A stretch of DNA of 64,000 nucleotides, from the NCBI GenBank assembly GCA_022652815.1, contig JALCRR010000006.1:1-64000 (forward strand). The letters run 5' to 3'. Of the stretch, positions 7,819 through 15,488 are shown in pieces (position 1 is the stretch's first letter; every line of letters starts with the position of its first letter). The notes beneath the pieces were generated by a model that saw only the letters and a program-made list of their open reading frames with translations, was not told where the DNA came from and searched no databases. Both the position numbers and the translations under genes were made by a program. This DNA is from Oscillibacter sp. (GTDB lineage Bacteria > Bacillota > Clostridia > Oscillospirales > Oscillospiraceae).

Positions 7819-9417
7819 ATTTCTGATAAACTGCATGTCCAAATCAACGTGGGTACTGCTGATTCCGTCGATCTTTCCGCTGTCACTGTACTGCCAGTAA
7901 TTCGGCTGGTAATAAAATGAGGGGTAGCAGTTTGCAGACCCGGATGCCGGATAGCCCGCATAGCAAGTGGCATAGGATGCAATCTGGTCAAAGTAGGCGC
8001 CGTATTTCACGTAGCCCACATATTTTCCCATATAGATTGCTGCCCGATAGCCGGCGTCCTCAATGGTCTTACAGAAGGTCAACGCGCAGGCGGTGGCCAC
8101 TTCCGGGGTGGTTCCGTAAACGCGGTAGGTCTTGTCCTTCATCTCCCAGTCAAACATGACTGGGCCCGTGATATTGTAGCCTTGCAGCTGACCAATGACG
8201 AAGTTTGCCTCCTCAATGGCCTCTTCCGGAGAAGTTGCCTGCGAGAAGAAGTAGGCGCCGGTCTCAATTCCTGCCGCAGTAGCACCGGCCAAATTCTGCT
8301 GGCCGAAGGTGTCGGTATAAATGCCCCCTGTGGAGGTTCCGCGACCGCCTACCCGCACCAAAGCAAATTCGATGCCGGTGGCTGCCACGGCGTTCCAGTC
8401 GATTCTTCCCTGGTGGGATGAAACATCAATGCCGTAGCGCGTGGTATAGTTCGGGTCATTGCAGCGAAGGCTGCCGTTTTCATCCCAGTAGAACGATGAC
8501 TGATCCAGCTGCATGGCCTGCGTCCCCACCGGAACAGAAAGAGACGCGCCATCATACGAGAAGTGTTCCCCGGTGTATTGAGGAATCGTGGGCCACACGC
8601 CGGTATCCTTCATGCTGGTTTCGGTCACAGCGGCAGAACCAAGATTGCGAATGCTGCCGCTGATGGAAACGTCCGCAAGGCTCACCTCTCCAGTAACGCC
8701 GGGTGCGATGATTAGGTCGCCGGTGATGGACATATTTTTCAGTGTCGCGCCCTCTGTGGCATTGATCATCAGCGTTCCTCTTACGTTGGAAGTATAGACT
8801 CCGCCAGTCTGATAGAGAACGGAGATCATATTATTGAGGATGTTCACGACCTCGGCGCGAGTGATGTCGTCACTGGGGCGGAAGCAGTTGTCACTGCCCA
8901 CGTCTGTGATATACCCTGCGTTTTTCATGGTCAGAAGATCCCCGTATGCGTAGCTGGCAACGCTTCCGGCATCCGCGTATGACAGTGTTCCCGCCGTCTC
9001 GCTGATTCCAAAAGCGCGGGCGATCATGGCAATGGCCTGCTGGCGGGTAATGTTGTCGTGAAGGTTTGCCTTGCCGTTGTTGCCGAGATACACGCCTGCG
9101 GCGTTGAGCTTCAAAATGGAATCTTCCCAGTACTCCCCAAACGTGTCACTGAACGTTCCAGAAGAAGATGTCTGTATGTACTGCAAAAAGCGCACCATGA
9201 TGCCTGCAAAGGCGCCGCGGGTAATGGTTGCGTCCGGTCGGAAGGTTCCGTCATCATAGCCCTGTAAGATTCCGTAGCTCCCGCTCCACTTCTCAATGGC
9301 GCTCTCCGCCCAGTTTCCGCTGGTATCGGTGTAGGTCGCAGCCATCATGGGCGTCATCATCAACGCCCCGCTCAGCAGCAGTGCAAAGCCCCTCTTTAAC
9401 ACTTGTTTGGTCCCCAT
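7816..9417 (-). CDS. S-layer-homology protein with C-terminal GH25 lysozyme domain
   Basis: From the start MGTKQVLKRGFALLLSGALM (AAGGGA upstream; a longer in-frame start at 9504 has no ribosome binding site) the product is 533 residues. Residues 1-26 are a signal peptide. Three SLH motifs follow at about 28-75, 82-135 and 140-205, with the fingerprint GYDDGTFRPDATITRGAF in the first and CFRPSDDITRAEVVNILNNM in the third. A beta-rich linker comes next, and from about 328 a GH25 muramidase domain runs to the end, with YGIDVSSHQG and the acidic FDWEM (about residue 423). SLH modules anchor to wall polymers, so this is likely a wall-bound peptidoglycan hydrolase. It is monocistronic. Confidence 0.88.
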   Translation of the reverse strand: MGTKQVLKRGFALLLSGALMMTPMMAATYTDTSGNWAESAIEKWSGSYGILQGYDDGTFRPDATITRGAFAGIMVRFLQYIQTSSSGTFSDTFGEYWEDSILKLNAAGVYLGNNGKANLHDNITRQQAIAMIARAFGISETAGTLSYADAGSVASYAYGDLLTMKNAGYITDVGSDNCFRPSDDITRAEVVNILNNMISVLYQTGGVYTSNVRGTLMINATEGATLKNMSITGDLIIAPGVTGEVSLADVSISGSIRNLGSAAVTETSMKDTGVWPTIPQYTGEHFSYDGASLSVPVGTQAMQLDQSSFYWDENGSLRCNDPNYTTRYGIDVSSHQGRIDWNAVAATGIEFALVRVGGRGTSTGGIYTDTFGQQNLAGATAAGIETGAYFFSQATSPEEAIEEANFVIGQLQGYNITGPVMFDWEMKDKTYRVYGTTPEVATACALTFCKTIEDAGYRAAIYMGKYVGYVKYGAYFDQIASYATCYAGYPASGSANCYPSFYYQPNYWQYSDSGKIDGISSTHVDLDMQFIRN

Positions 9418-9456
9418 AGCAGTCCCTTTCTGTCTTTTTTTGTCGAATGAGTCAGC

Positions 9457-9493
9457 AAAAAAACTCCGCAGGCCAGGAAAGGCCTGCGGAGTT
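9457..9493 (-). terminator. Terminator of the glmS transcript
   Basis: A 13-bp perfect stem (9462-9474 with 9481-9493) with a 6-base loop is followed on the minus strand by seven T. It lies about 380 bases past the glmS stop, so glmS has a long 3' UTR that includes the repeats at 9641-9879. It also separates glmS from the SLH-GH25 gene. Confidence 0.88.
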
Positions 9494-9640
9494 ATGTCAA
9501 TCACCGTTTTGGTGTCTGGCAGTGCCTCTTTTTCCCATCATAGCAAATGGTTTCCATTTCGTCAACAGGAAACTTATGTCAACTATATTGGAGCAGGGGC
9601 TTACGGAACGCAATCCCGCCTCCCGGCAGGCTCATGTTCC

Positions 9641-9747
9641 CTAACCACTGTCATGGCCTGCGGTTTCCAGCTGCTTCGCACCTGCAAACCGTGCCGCTTC
9701 CTCGAATAAGCCTCGGTTCATCCGCCGCTAGCGGCGCTTTGGCTTAT
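9641..9747 (-). repeat. Structured 3'-UTR repeat, copy A
   Basis: Read on the minus strand, arms ATAAGCC and GGCTTAT (9747-9741 with 9712-9706) flank a CGCCGCTAGCGGCG hairpin. These are followed by the fixed motif CGAGGAAGCGGC, then a second hairpin with arms CGGTTT and AAACCG around GTGCGAAGCAG, and a tail resembling GCCatGACaGTGgTT. The layout is the same as copies B (9751-9879) and C (60063-60182), but the stem sequences differ. Confidence 0.75.
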
Positions 9748-9750
9748 GGA

Positions 9751-9879
9751 ACACCGTCGCGGCCTTACGTTTTGCGTGCACTTCGTGCCCGCCAACCGTG
9801 CCGCTTCCTCGAAAGCACCTCACTTTATCCGCCACTGGCGGCGCTTCGGTGCTTTCCACTGGCGGCGCTTCGGCTTATT
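9751..9879 (-). repeat. Structured 3'-UTR repeat, copy B
   Basis: Minus-strand arms AAAGCACC and GGTGCTTT (9855-9848 with 9819-9812) enclose GAAGCGCCGCCAGTGGCGG. Next come CGAGGAAGCGGC, a second stem whose outer pairs are ACG/CGT around GCACGAAGTGC, and the tail GCCGCGACGGTGTT. An extra GAAGCGCCGCCAGTGG unit precedes it and overlaps the glmS stop codon. It is tandem with copy A. No credible coding frame covers 9494-9874. Confidence 0.75.
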
Positions 9880-11713
9880 CCACCGTGACGGACTTTGCCA
9901 GATTGCGGGGCTTATCAATGTCGCAGCCGCGCTGCAGCGCCACGTAATAGGCAAACAGCTGCAGCGGCACCACACCGAGAGACGGCTGCAAAATCGGATG
10001 AATCGACGGAACGGAGATCGTAGAATCCGCAGTCTTTTCCATCTTCTCCCGGAACTCATCCGTCGTCAGTGCCAGTACCTCGGCACCGCGCGCTTTGACC
10101 TCCACCACGTTGCTCATGGCCTTGTCAAACAGCGGTGCATAGGTTCCCAGTGCCACCACCAGCGTACCCTGCTCAATTAGGGAGATGGTTCCGTGCTTCA
10201 GCTCGCCGGATGCGTATGCCTCCGAGTGGATATAGCTGATCTCCTTGAGCTTCAAAGAGCCCTCCATGCCCATGGCGTAATCCACATTCCGTCCGATAAA
10301 GAAGATGGAATTGTGGTTGAAATAGCGGGAGGCAAAATACTGAATGTCTGCCGTTTTCTCAAGGACTTTCTGCATTTTCTCCGGCAGCTCTTGAATCCCC
10401 GCCAGAATTGCCTTGTACTCCGAATCGCTGACTGTGCCTAGAAGGTCGCCCAGATACAGTCCCACCAGATCCATCAGCGCCAGTTGGGTGGAATAGGCCT
10501 TTGTGGTTGCAACGGCAATCTCGGGACCGGCCCAGGTGTACAGCACGTCATCCGCATCCCGCGCAATGGAGGAGCCCACCACATTGACAATGGCAAGGGC
10601 TCTGCCGCCCCGGCGCTGCGCCTCCCGCATGGCGGCCATGGTGTCCAGCGTCTCGCCGGACTGGCTGATGACGATGACCAGCGTGTGATCGTCCACCAGC
10701 GGATCGCAATACCGGAACTCGGAGGCCAGAACGACTTCCACCGGCCGGCGCAGCATCTTTTCCCAGTTGTACTTGCTGACCATACCCACATGGTAGGATG
10801 ACCCGCAGGCAATGATAAAGATGCGGGAGATATTTTTCACATACTCCTGCGTCATGGAGATGTCGTCCAGTACAACCCGCTCGCCCTTGATTCGTGGGGA
10901 GACCGTCTTGCGAATTGCTTCCGGCTGCTCCATGATCTCTTTGAACATGAAGTGGGGATAGCCGCCCTTTTCCGCCGCGGTAACGTCCCAGTTCACCTGA
11001 TGGTGTTCCTTGGTCACAGGCACCAGCTCGTCGTCAAACACGTCAATGGAATCGGGGGTGATAACGGCGATCTCGCCGTCGTCCATATAGGAAACTTCCC
11101 GGGTGTGCTTCAAAATTGCCGTCACATCGGAGGCGATGAAGTTCTCACCCTTGCCGTAGCCCAGCAGCAGCGGGGCATCTTTCCGGGCGGCAATCAGTGC
11201 GTTGGGATAGTCGGCGCAGATGATGCCCAGCGCATAGGAGCCCTCGATGCGGCGCAGCACGCGACCCACGGCCTCCAGCATATTGTGACACTCATTATAA
11301 TGATACTCCAGCAGCTGTGCCACCACCTCAGAGTCCGTGTCGGACTTGAAGGTGACGCCCAGCTTCATCAGATGTTCCTTGATCTCCAGATAGTTTTCAA
11401 TGATGCCGTTATGCACCAGCGCAATCTGTCCGTTGGAGCTGACATGGGGATGGGCATTGACGTCGCTAGGCTCGCCGTGGGTTGCCCAGCGGGTATGGCC
11501 GATGCCGAGGTTTCCCTCCAAATCCGCACCGCCATGGGTCAGATCGGAGAGCACCTGCAGCCGCCCCTTTGATTTTTTGACCTGTAAGCCCTTTGTCTCG
11601 GAGCGCACTGCAATTCCTGCGGAGTCATAGCCCCGGTACTCCATACGCTCAAGGCCGTCCAGCAGAATGGGGGCTGCCTCGCTGTGACCTGCAAAGCCGA
11701 TAATACCACACAT
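9875..11713 (-). CDS. glmS: Glutamine--fructose-6-phosphate aminotransferase (isomerizing)
   Basis: The 612-residue enzyme makes glucosamine-6-phosphate, the entry step to UDP-GlcNAc and peptidoglycan. MCGIIGFAGHSEAAP places the N-terminal nucleophile Cys2 of the class-II glutamine amidotransferase domain; the R-G-Y motif MEYRGYDSAGIAV and the GNLGIGHTRWATHGEP loop follow. Two SIS domains (from about 290 and 460) hold the sugar phosphate, with IACGSSYHVGMVSKYNWEK and SQSGETLDTMAAMREAQ, and the C-terminus ends PRNLAKSVTVE as expected. A GGAGGA ribosome binding site precedes the ATG. Expression should be controlled by the glmS ribozyme upstream. The 3' UTR is unusual in carrying two structured repeats. 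Confidence 0.97.
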   Translation of the reverse strand: MCGIIGFAGHSEAAPILLDGLERMEYRGYDSAGIAVRSETKGLQVKKSKGRLQVLSDLTHGGADLEGNLGIGHTRWATHGEPSDVNAHPHVSSNGQIALVHNGIIENYLEIKEHLMKLGVTFKSDTDSEVVAQLLEYHYNECHNMLEAVGRVLRRIEGSYALGIICADYPNALIAARKDAPLLLGYGKGENFIASDVTAILKHTREVSYMDDGEIAVITPDSIDVFDDELVPVTKEHHQVNWDVTAAEKGGYPHFMFKEIMEQPEAIRKTVSPRIKGERVVLDDISMTQEYVKNISRIFIIACGSSYHVGMVSKYNWEKMLRRPVEVVLASEFRYCDPLVDDHTLVIVISQSGETLDTMAAMREAQRRGGRALAIVNVVGSSIARDADDVLYTWAGPEIAVATTKAYSTQLALMDLVGLYLGDLLGTVSDSEYKAILAGIQELPEKMQKVLEKTADIQYFASRYFNHNSIFFIGRNVDYAMGMEGSLKLKEISYIHSEAYASGELKHGTISLIEQGTLVVALGTYAPLFDKAMSNVVEVKARGAEVLALTTDEFREKMEKTADSTISVPSIHPILQPSLGVVPLQLFAYYVALQRGCDIDKPRNLAKSVTVE

Positions 11714-11758
11714 AATATAATCCTCCTGAAATGTTTTCTTTGTTCAAGCATTCAAAAG

Positions 11759-11936
11759 GACAAACGCGCAGTCATTTGTCTCTTTTCACACAGTCCGGGC
11801 CCCTCTGTTTTGCGGTCGCCCGCATATTTGTCAGCCCGGTTACGCATCCGTGCACACGGAGGGGCATCCGCCGAAGACTTCGATACTCCCCTCTCCTCGT
11901 CGTCCTGCGTGGTTTGCCCCGCAGGCACATGGCGCT
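11759..11936 (-). ncRNA. glmS ribozyme/riboswitch
   Basis: The minus strand upstream of glmS carries the conserved glmS ribozyme core. AAGCGCC at 11937-11931 includes the cleavage site, between the complements of 11936 and 11935. GACGAGGAG is followed by TATCGAAGTCTTCGGCGGAT and GCCCC, and P3 pairs CCGGGC (11839-11834) with GCCCGG (11800-11795). A further hairpin (11780-11775 with 11764-11759) closes the 3' side. The family self-cleaves on binding glucosamine-6-phosphate and so represses glmS. Boundaries are approximate. Confidence 0.93.
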
Positions 11937-12065
11937 TGGTGTATGGAAAATCCATAAACTCCTTTCACATCTGCGCTTATGATAAAACTCCTTATTGGAG
12001 CAGTATCCCAAAAATGGATAAATCCGCCTCCCGCGGCAAATACTTCCGGTAAAGGGAGGGATTGT

Positions 12066-12749
12066 ATGGCAACGGCGTTTTTACGCACCGTCATTCTCTA
12101 TTTTCTCATCGTGTTCGGACTGCGGCTGATGGGCAAGCGGCAGATCGGCGATCTGGAGCCCAGCGACCTGGTGCTGACCATGATGGTGTCGGATCTGGCC
12201 ACGGTTCCCATGCAGGACTTCGGGATTCCCCTACTGGCCGGCGTCATTCCGATTTTGACGCTGCAGGCTCTGTCCATGCTGTTCAGCCAGCTGTCCCTGA
12301 AAAGTCTCCGCTTTCGGGCGCTGGTCTGCGGCACGCCCACCGTGCTCATCGACCACGGACGCGTCTGTCAGAGCGCCATGCGGAAAAATCGCTTCACCAT
12401 TGATGAACTTCTGGAAGAACTGCGTGCACAGGGATATTCTGAACTGGATGCGGTCAAATATGCCATTTTGGAAAATTCCGGTCAGCTGTCCATTCTTCCC
12501 TGGCCCCGGGAGCAGCCTGCCACGATCAAGCAACTCCACCAGACGGTGGCGGATGACGTGGAGCTGCCGGTGGTCCTCATCAACGACGGGCGCGTTCTGC
12601 GTAAAAGCCTGCTCAAATGCGGAAAGACGGATGAGTGGCTCGCCCAACAGCTCTCCAGCCGGGGTTATTCCTCCCCGGGAGAGGTCTTTCTTCTGACGCT
12701 CACAGGCGGGGACAGCGTCTGCTGCCTCGGAAAGGAGAATCCGTCATGA
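12066..12749 (+). CDS. YetF (DUF421) family membrane protein
   Basis: Starting at MATAFLRTVILYFLIVFGLR (GGGAGGG upstream; a longer frame from 11979 overlaps the glmS leader and is rejected), the product has 227 residues. It has three N-terminal membrane helices, then the signature MGKRQIGDLEPSDLVLTMMV, then a soluble YetF domain (TPTVLIDHGRVCQSAMRKNR; ELLEELRAQGYSELDAVKYA). YetF proteins are Firmicutes inner-membrane proteins of poorly known function, several linked to sporulation. Its stop overlaps the next gene's start (ATGA), which implies translational coupling. Confidence 0.88.
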   Translation: MATAFLRTVILYFLIVFGLRLMGKRQIGDLEPSDLVLTMMVSDLATVPMQDFGIPLLAGVIPILTLQALSMLFSQLSLKSLRFRALVCGTPTVLIDHGRVCQSAMRKNRFTIDELLEELRAQGYSELDAVKYAILENSGQLSILPWPREQPATIKQLHQTVADDVELPVVLINDGRVLRKSLLKCGKTDEWLAQQLSSRGYSSPGEVFLLTLTGGDSVCCLGKENPS

Positions 12750-13126
12750 AGCCTTTACTTCCCCCCATTCTCCTTTTGGCCGTCCTCCTCGGTTTTTCTC
12801 TTGTGAACTGCTCCTATATGGTCCGTCAAACCACTCGCTGGGATGCGGAGCTTCAAGAGGCAGACCGTCTGGCGGAGGATGAACGCTGGGACGAGGCCGG
12901 TCAGACTCTTTCAAAGGGCTACCGTGACTGGTCCTCCCATCAAACCTATCTGCACATTGTGGTCAAGCATGAGGAGGTAGACGGCGCACAGACCATGTAT
13001 CTGCGTGCAAACGCATTTCTTCAAGAGCAGGAGCTCTCTGAATTTCGGGCAGAGCTGGCAGATCTGCGCAGTCAGCTTCAGCTGCTTGCTGAAATGGAGC
13101 GGATCAGCATCAAGAACATTCTCTAA
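12746..13126 (+). CDS. DUF4363-family membrane-anchored protein
   Basis: The 126-residue product starts MKPLLPPILLLAVLLGFSLV, a single N-terminal signal anchor, and continues as a helical, charged domain (RWDAELQEADRLAEDERWDE; AEMERISIKNIL at the end). This layout and its position directly after a YetF gene match the DUF4363 family commonly paired with YetF in Clostridia. The start overlaps the yetF stop by four bases. The function is not known; an envelope complex with YetF is inference from the coupling. Confidence 0.75.
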   Translation: MKPLLPPILLLAVLLGFSLVNCSYMVRQTTRWDAELQEADRLAEDERWDEAGQTLSKGYRDWSSHQTYLHIVVKHEEVDGAQTMYLRANAFLQEQELSEFRAELADLRSQLQLLAEMERISIKNIL

Positions 13127-13143
13127 AAAGTATCGAGAACGCC

Positions 13144-13599
13144 TTACTTGTCAGCCAGCAGTTTGTTCAGCTCCGCCATAAAGGTATCAATGTCCTTAAA
13201 CTGGCGGTACACAGAGGCAAAGCGGACATAGGCCACCTCGTCCACGCCCTTGAGTCGGTCCATGACCTTCGTGCCGATCAACTCGGTGCTGATCTCGCGC
13301 TCCATGGAGTTTTGCAGATCCTGCTCGATCTCCTCAGAGATCTTTTCCAGCTCCATCACGGGGACAGGGCGCTTTTCGCATGCGCGAATCATACCGCCAA
13401 GAATTTTTCTTCTGTCAAAGCTCTGCCGGCTGCCGTCTTTTTTAATGACGACCATGGGCAGGCTTTCCACCGTCTCATACGTGGTAAACCGCTTCTGACA
13501 GGCCAGGCACTCTCTGCGCCGGCGGATGCTGCTGCCTTCGTCGGCAGGCCGGGAATCAATCACCTTGCTCTCGCTGTAACCGCAAAAAGGGCATTTCAT
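13144..13599 (-). CDS. nrdR: Transcriptional repressor NrdR
   Basis: The 151-residue product starts [20 protein letters not shown], the NrdR zinc ribbon, with the second Cys pair in CLACQKRF. An ATP-cone domain follows ([20 protein letters not shown]). NrdR senses dATP/ATP and represses ribonucleotide reductase genes. The start at 13599 is supported by GGGAGGG eight bases upstream; an in-frame extension to 13620 adds only MFREGKT. No nrd genes are in the window. Confidence 0.95.
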   Translation of the reverse strand: MKCPFCGYSESKVIDSRPADEGSSIRRRRECLACQKRFTTYETVESLPMVVIKKDGSRQSFDRRKILGGMIRACEKRPVPVMELEKISEEIEQDLQNSMEREISTELIGTKVMDRLKGVDEVAYVRFASVYRQFKDIDTFMAELNKLLADK

Positions 13600-13693
13600 G
13601 GTTTTTCCCTCCCGAAACATTTTTCTCTGTTCTCTTTACACCATATTCTCCGCAGGCACCGGGCAACCGCCCCAAACATGCCTACTTGAGTGG

Positions 13694-13702
13694 ATTATAG
13701 CA
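13694..13702 (-). promoter_or_regulatory. Extended -10 promoter for nrdR
   Basis: On the minus strand TGC-TATAAT forms an extended -10 element about 95 bases upstream of the nrdR start. The -35 region (TACCAT at 17 bases) is poor. Confidence 0.45.
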
Positions 13703-13748
13703 CACCGGTACAAGATATGGTAGACATAAATGCAAATTTTCATTTTCT

Positions 13749-14279
13749 TCACGGAAGGACGGGGTTCTCGTTTCGGTCAAAGGAAAAAACGGCGTAGGTC
13801 TTTCCGTGGATGGTTCTGACGCGGGCAAAGCAGAACAGGGACGTGAGAAGAAACGGCCTGCGTCGGTCATACGGCAGTGCTACCCGGAATACCCCATTTT
13901 CCTGTAAAAAGAGGACGCCTTCTGCTCCCCGCATCTGCTCCCGTAGAAATCCGCTGCGAAACAGTCTCTCCGGCTGGACTGCGGTCTGCCAGCGTGTTGT
14001 GCCGTCGGGCTGGTCATCGCTTGGCCGCAGCTCCGCCCGCTTCAGATTTCCCGCTGTGCCGGCCTCTCTGCACGAAACCCGATGCGTCAGCGCAAACATG
14101 TCTCCGCACGGTGCCGGAATTCCCAGTGGAAGTCTGCCCTGATCCCCCACGGCTTCCAGGCGAAACACTTCGTCTGACGGAATGCGGCACTGCGCAGAAA
14201 AGACAAGATACAGTCCCTCCTGCCGGACGCATACCTGTCCCACCGCAGCTCCATCCAGCAAAATCGGCAGTGAATCCAT
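13749..14279 (-). CDS. Hypothetical protein, 176 residues
   Basis: No known family is recognised. The start MDSLPILLDGAAVGQVCVRQ at 14279 is chosen because AGAGGG lies upstream; a longer in-frame start at 14315 would fall inside a terminator hairpin. The protein seems soluble, with alternating hydrophobic residues suggesting beta structure (EGLYLVFSAQCRIP; GVLFLQENGVFRVALPY) and no signal peptide or membrane segment. It lies between a secreted protein gene and nrdR on the same strand but is separated from the former by a terminator. Absence of stops plus the ribosome binding site support coding; the function is unknown. Confidence 0.65.
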   Translation of the reverse strand: MDSLPILLDGAAVGQVCVRQEGLYLVFSAQCRIPSDEVFRLEAVGDQGRLPLGIPAPCGDMFALTHRVSCREAGTAGNLKRAELRPSDDQPDGTTRWQTAVQPERLFRSGFLREQMRGAEGVLFLQENGVFRVALPYDRRRPFLLTSLFCFARVRTIHGKTYAVFSFDRNENPVLP

Positions 14280-14295
14280 ATCTGCACCCTCTCCC

Positions 14296-14339
14296 ATAAA
14301 AGCAAGGACGTCCATGCAATTCTATGCATGGACGTCCTT
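14296..14339 (-). terminator. Terminator of the small secreted protein gene
   Basis: A 15-bp perfect inverted repeat (14304-14318 with 14325-14339) is followed on the minus strand by TTGCTTTTAT, 30 bases after the stop at 14369. Confidence 0.85.
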
Positions 14340-14368
14340 GTCCTATGTTCTGTTATGGAAGATTTGCG

Positions 14369-14872
14369 TCAGGCAATGGAATACGTTCCTCTTGCCAAAA
14401 CCTTGACCGTTGCGGCAGTTGCTTTTACTCCCCGATTTTCAACGGTCATCATGTAAAGGTGGTTCTGCGTCAGAGCCTTGCCGCCGGCCAGAGCCGCGCC
14501 GGTGGTCTCGTCAATCAGTCCCGGTGAGGACGCTGCCACGCAGGTCGCCGTTCCCACCCGCAGCATGACCTCACAGCCGATCTCCCCGGTCAATGTCTGG
14601 CCACTTTTCAGCGTGACGACGGTAAAGGTCGTCCCGGCAGAAGTTGAGCCGGTTCCGCTGCCGATCTTGGCGATCAAGTCCGCATTCCGGGTCGTGATTT
14701 TGCTGTCCACCTTCGTCAGAATCGTATTGAGATATGTAGTATTCAAATAGCTCAGTGTCACCAGCGGATCCCCGGATGATCCAGCTTCCGCCGCAGCGGA
14801 CAACGTCACATTTAGGGAAAGGGAAACCAGCAGCAGCGCGGCGGCGCGCAGAAGCCATCGATTTTTCTTCAT
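14369..14872 (-). CDS. Secreted protein of unknown function
   Basis: The 167-residue product has a signal peptide (MKKNRWLLRAAALLLVSLSL, cleavage probably after LSAAAEA). A mature domain follows that begins GDPLVTLSYLNTTYLNTILT and is rich in Thr, Val and Gly. The GDPLVTLSYLN opening resembles a recurrent motif after the signal sequence of small clostridial envelope proteins (DPLVTKSYVD-like), whose function I do not know. The C-terminal half (LKSGQTLTGEIGCEVMLRVG) looks all-beta. It is monocistronic, flanked by strong hairpins. Confidence 0.7.
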   Translation of the reverse strand: MKKNRWLLRAAALLLVSLSLNVTLSAAAEAGSSGDPLVTLSYLNTTYLNTILTKVDSKITTRNADLIAKIGSGTGSTSAGTTFTVVTLKSGQTLTGEIGCEVMLRVGTATCVAASSPGLIDETTGAALAGGKALTQNHLYMMTVENRGVKATAATVKVLARGTYSIA

Positions 14873-14908
14873 TGGTACCTCCGTAGTTGTCTTTTGTACA
14901 TCCGTTCC

Positions 14909-14940
14909 TCCGCGGAAAAGGAAATCTCCTTTTCCGCGGA
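14909..14940. terminator. 14-bp perfect hairpin after mazF
   Basis: A perfect inverted repeat (14909-14922 with 14927-14940, 4-base loop) lies 8 bases past the mazF stop. On the minus strand it has no clear T run after the stem, so termination could be weak and an mRNA-stabilising role is possible. Confidence 0.6.
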
Positions 14941-14948
14941 AAAACGTC

Positions 14949-15317
14949 TTAAACCATTCGGTCGTGCGGCAGGCCGAAGCTAACCGCGATTGCCGTATCG
15001 ATCTTCTCCATCACTCTTTCGTCCACGCGGCCCATGCACTCCCGCAGGCGCTTTTTATCCAGTGTCCGCACCTGCTCCAGCAATACCACGGATTCCTTAG
15101 TCAGTCCGCAGCTCTGGTCGACTGGGAGTTCAATATGTGTCGGCAGCCGGGCCTTGCCCGTCTGTGACGTAATAGCCGCCGCGATGACCGTTGGGCTGTA
15201 TCGGTTTCCGGTATCGTTCTGAATAATCAGAACCGGCCGGACGCCCCCCTGTTCGCTGCCCACCACCGGAGAGAGGTCGGCATAATAGATCTCACCGCGT
15301 TTGACACTCGTATCCAC
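14949..15317 (-). CDS. mazF: MazF/PemK-family endoribonuclease toxin (NdoA type)
   Basis: The 122-residue product has the MazF core [20 protein letters not shown], then [20 protein letters not shown] and LPTHIELP, closely like Bacillus NdoA, an mRNA interferase cutting at UACAU. The start is GTG at 15317 with GGAG about 13 bases upstream, so initiation may be weak. It follows alr as in Bacillus, where the ndoAI antitoxin gene lies between them. Here only about 170 bases separate the two and no antitoxin-sized frame was found. Toxin activity is expected but not certain. Confidence 0.9.
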   Translation of the reverse strand: MDTSVKRGEIYYADLSPVVGSEQGGVRPVLIIQNDTGNRYSPTVIAAAITSQTGKARLPTHIELPVDQSCGLTKESVVLLEQVRTLDKKRLRECMGRVDERVMEKIDTAIAVSFGLPHDRMV

Positions 15318-15488
15318 TTAAGTTCACACTCCGCCGAAAGAAGTACCCACCACCGTTTTCTATCTTAGGACGGTAGGGCCACTTTCATTCTCCCACGCGG
15401 CTGCGGAATTTATACTTGCATCAGATTGGGAAATTCCCGCCCCGTCATATTCTATGCGGGAGGACAGGTCGAAGTGCGAAGTGCTGTT

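Noticed and set aside
9547-10180. Short plus-strand frames across the glmS 3' UTR repeats
   Set aside because: The peptides mirror the repeats (PLAALRCFPLAALRL-type) and the DNA shows stem covariation that ignores codon phase.
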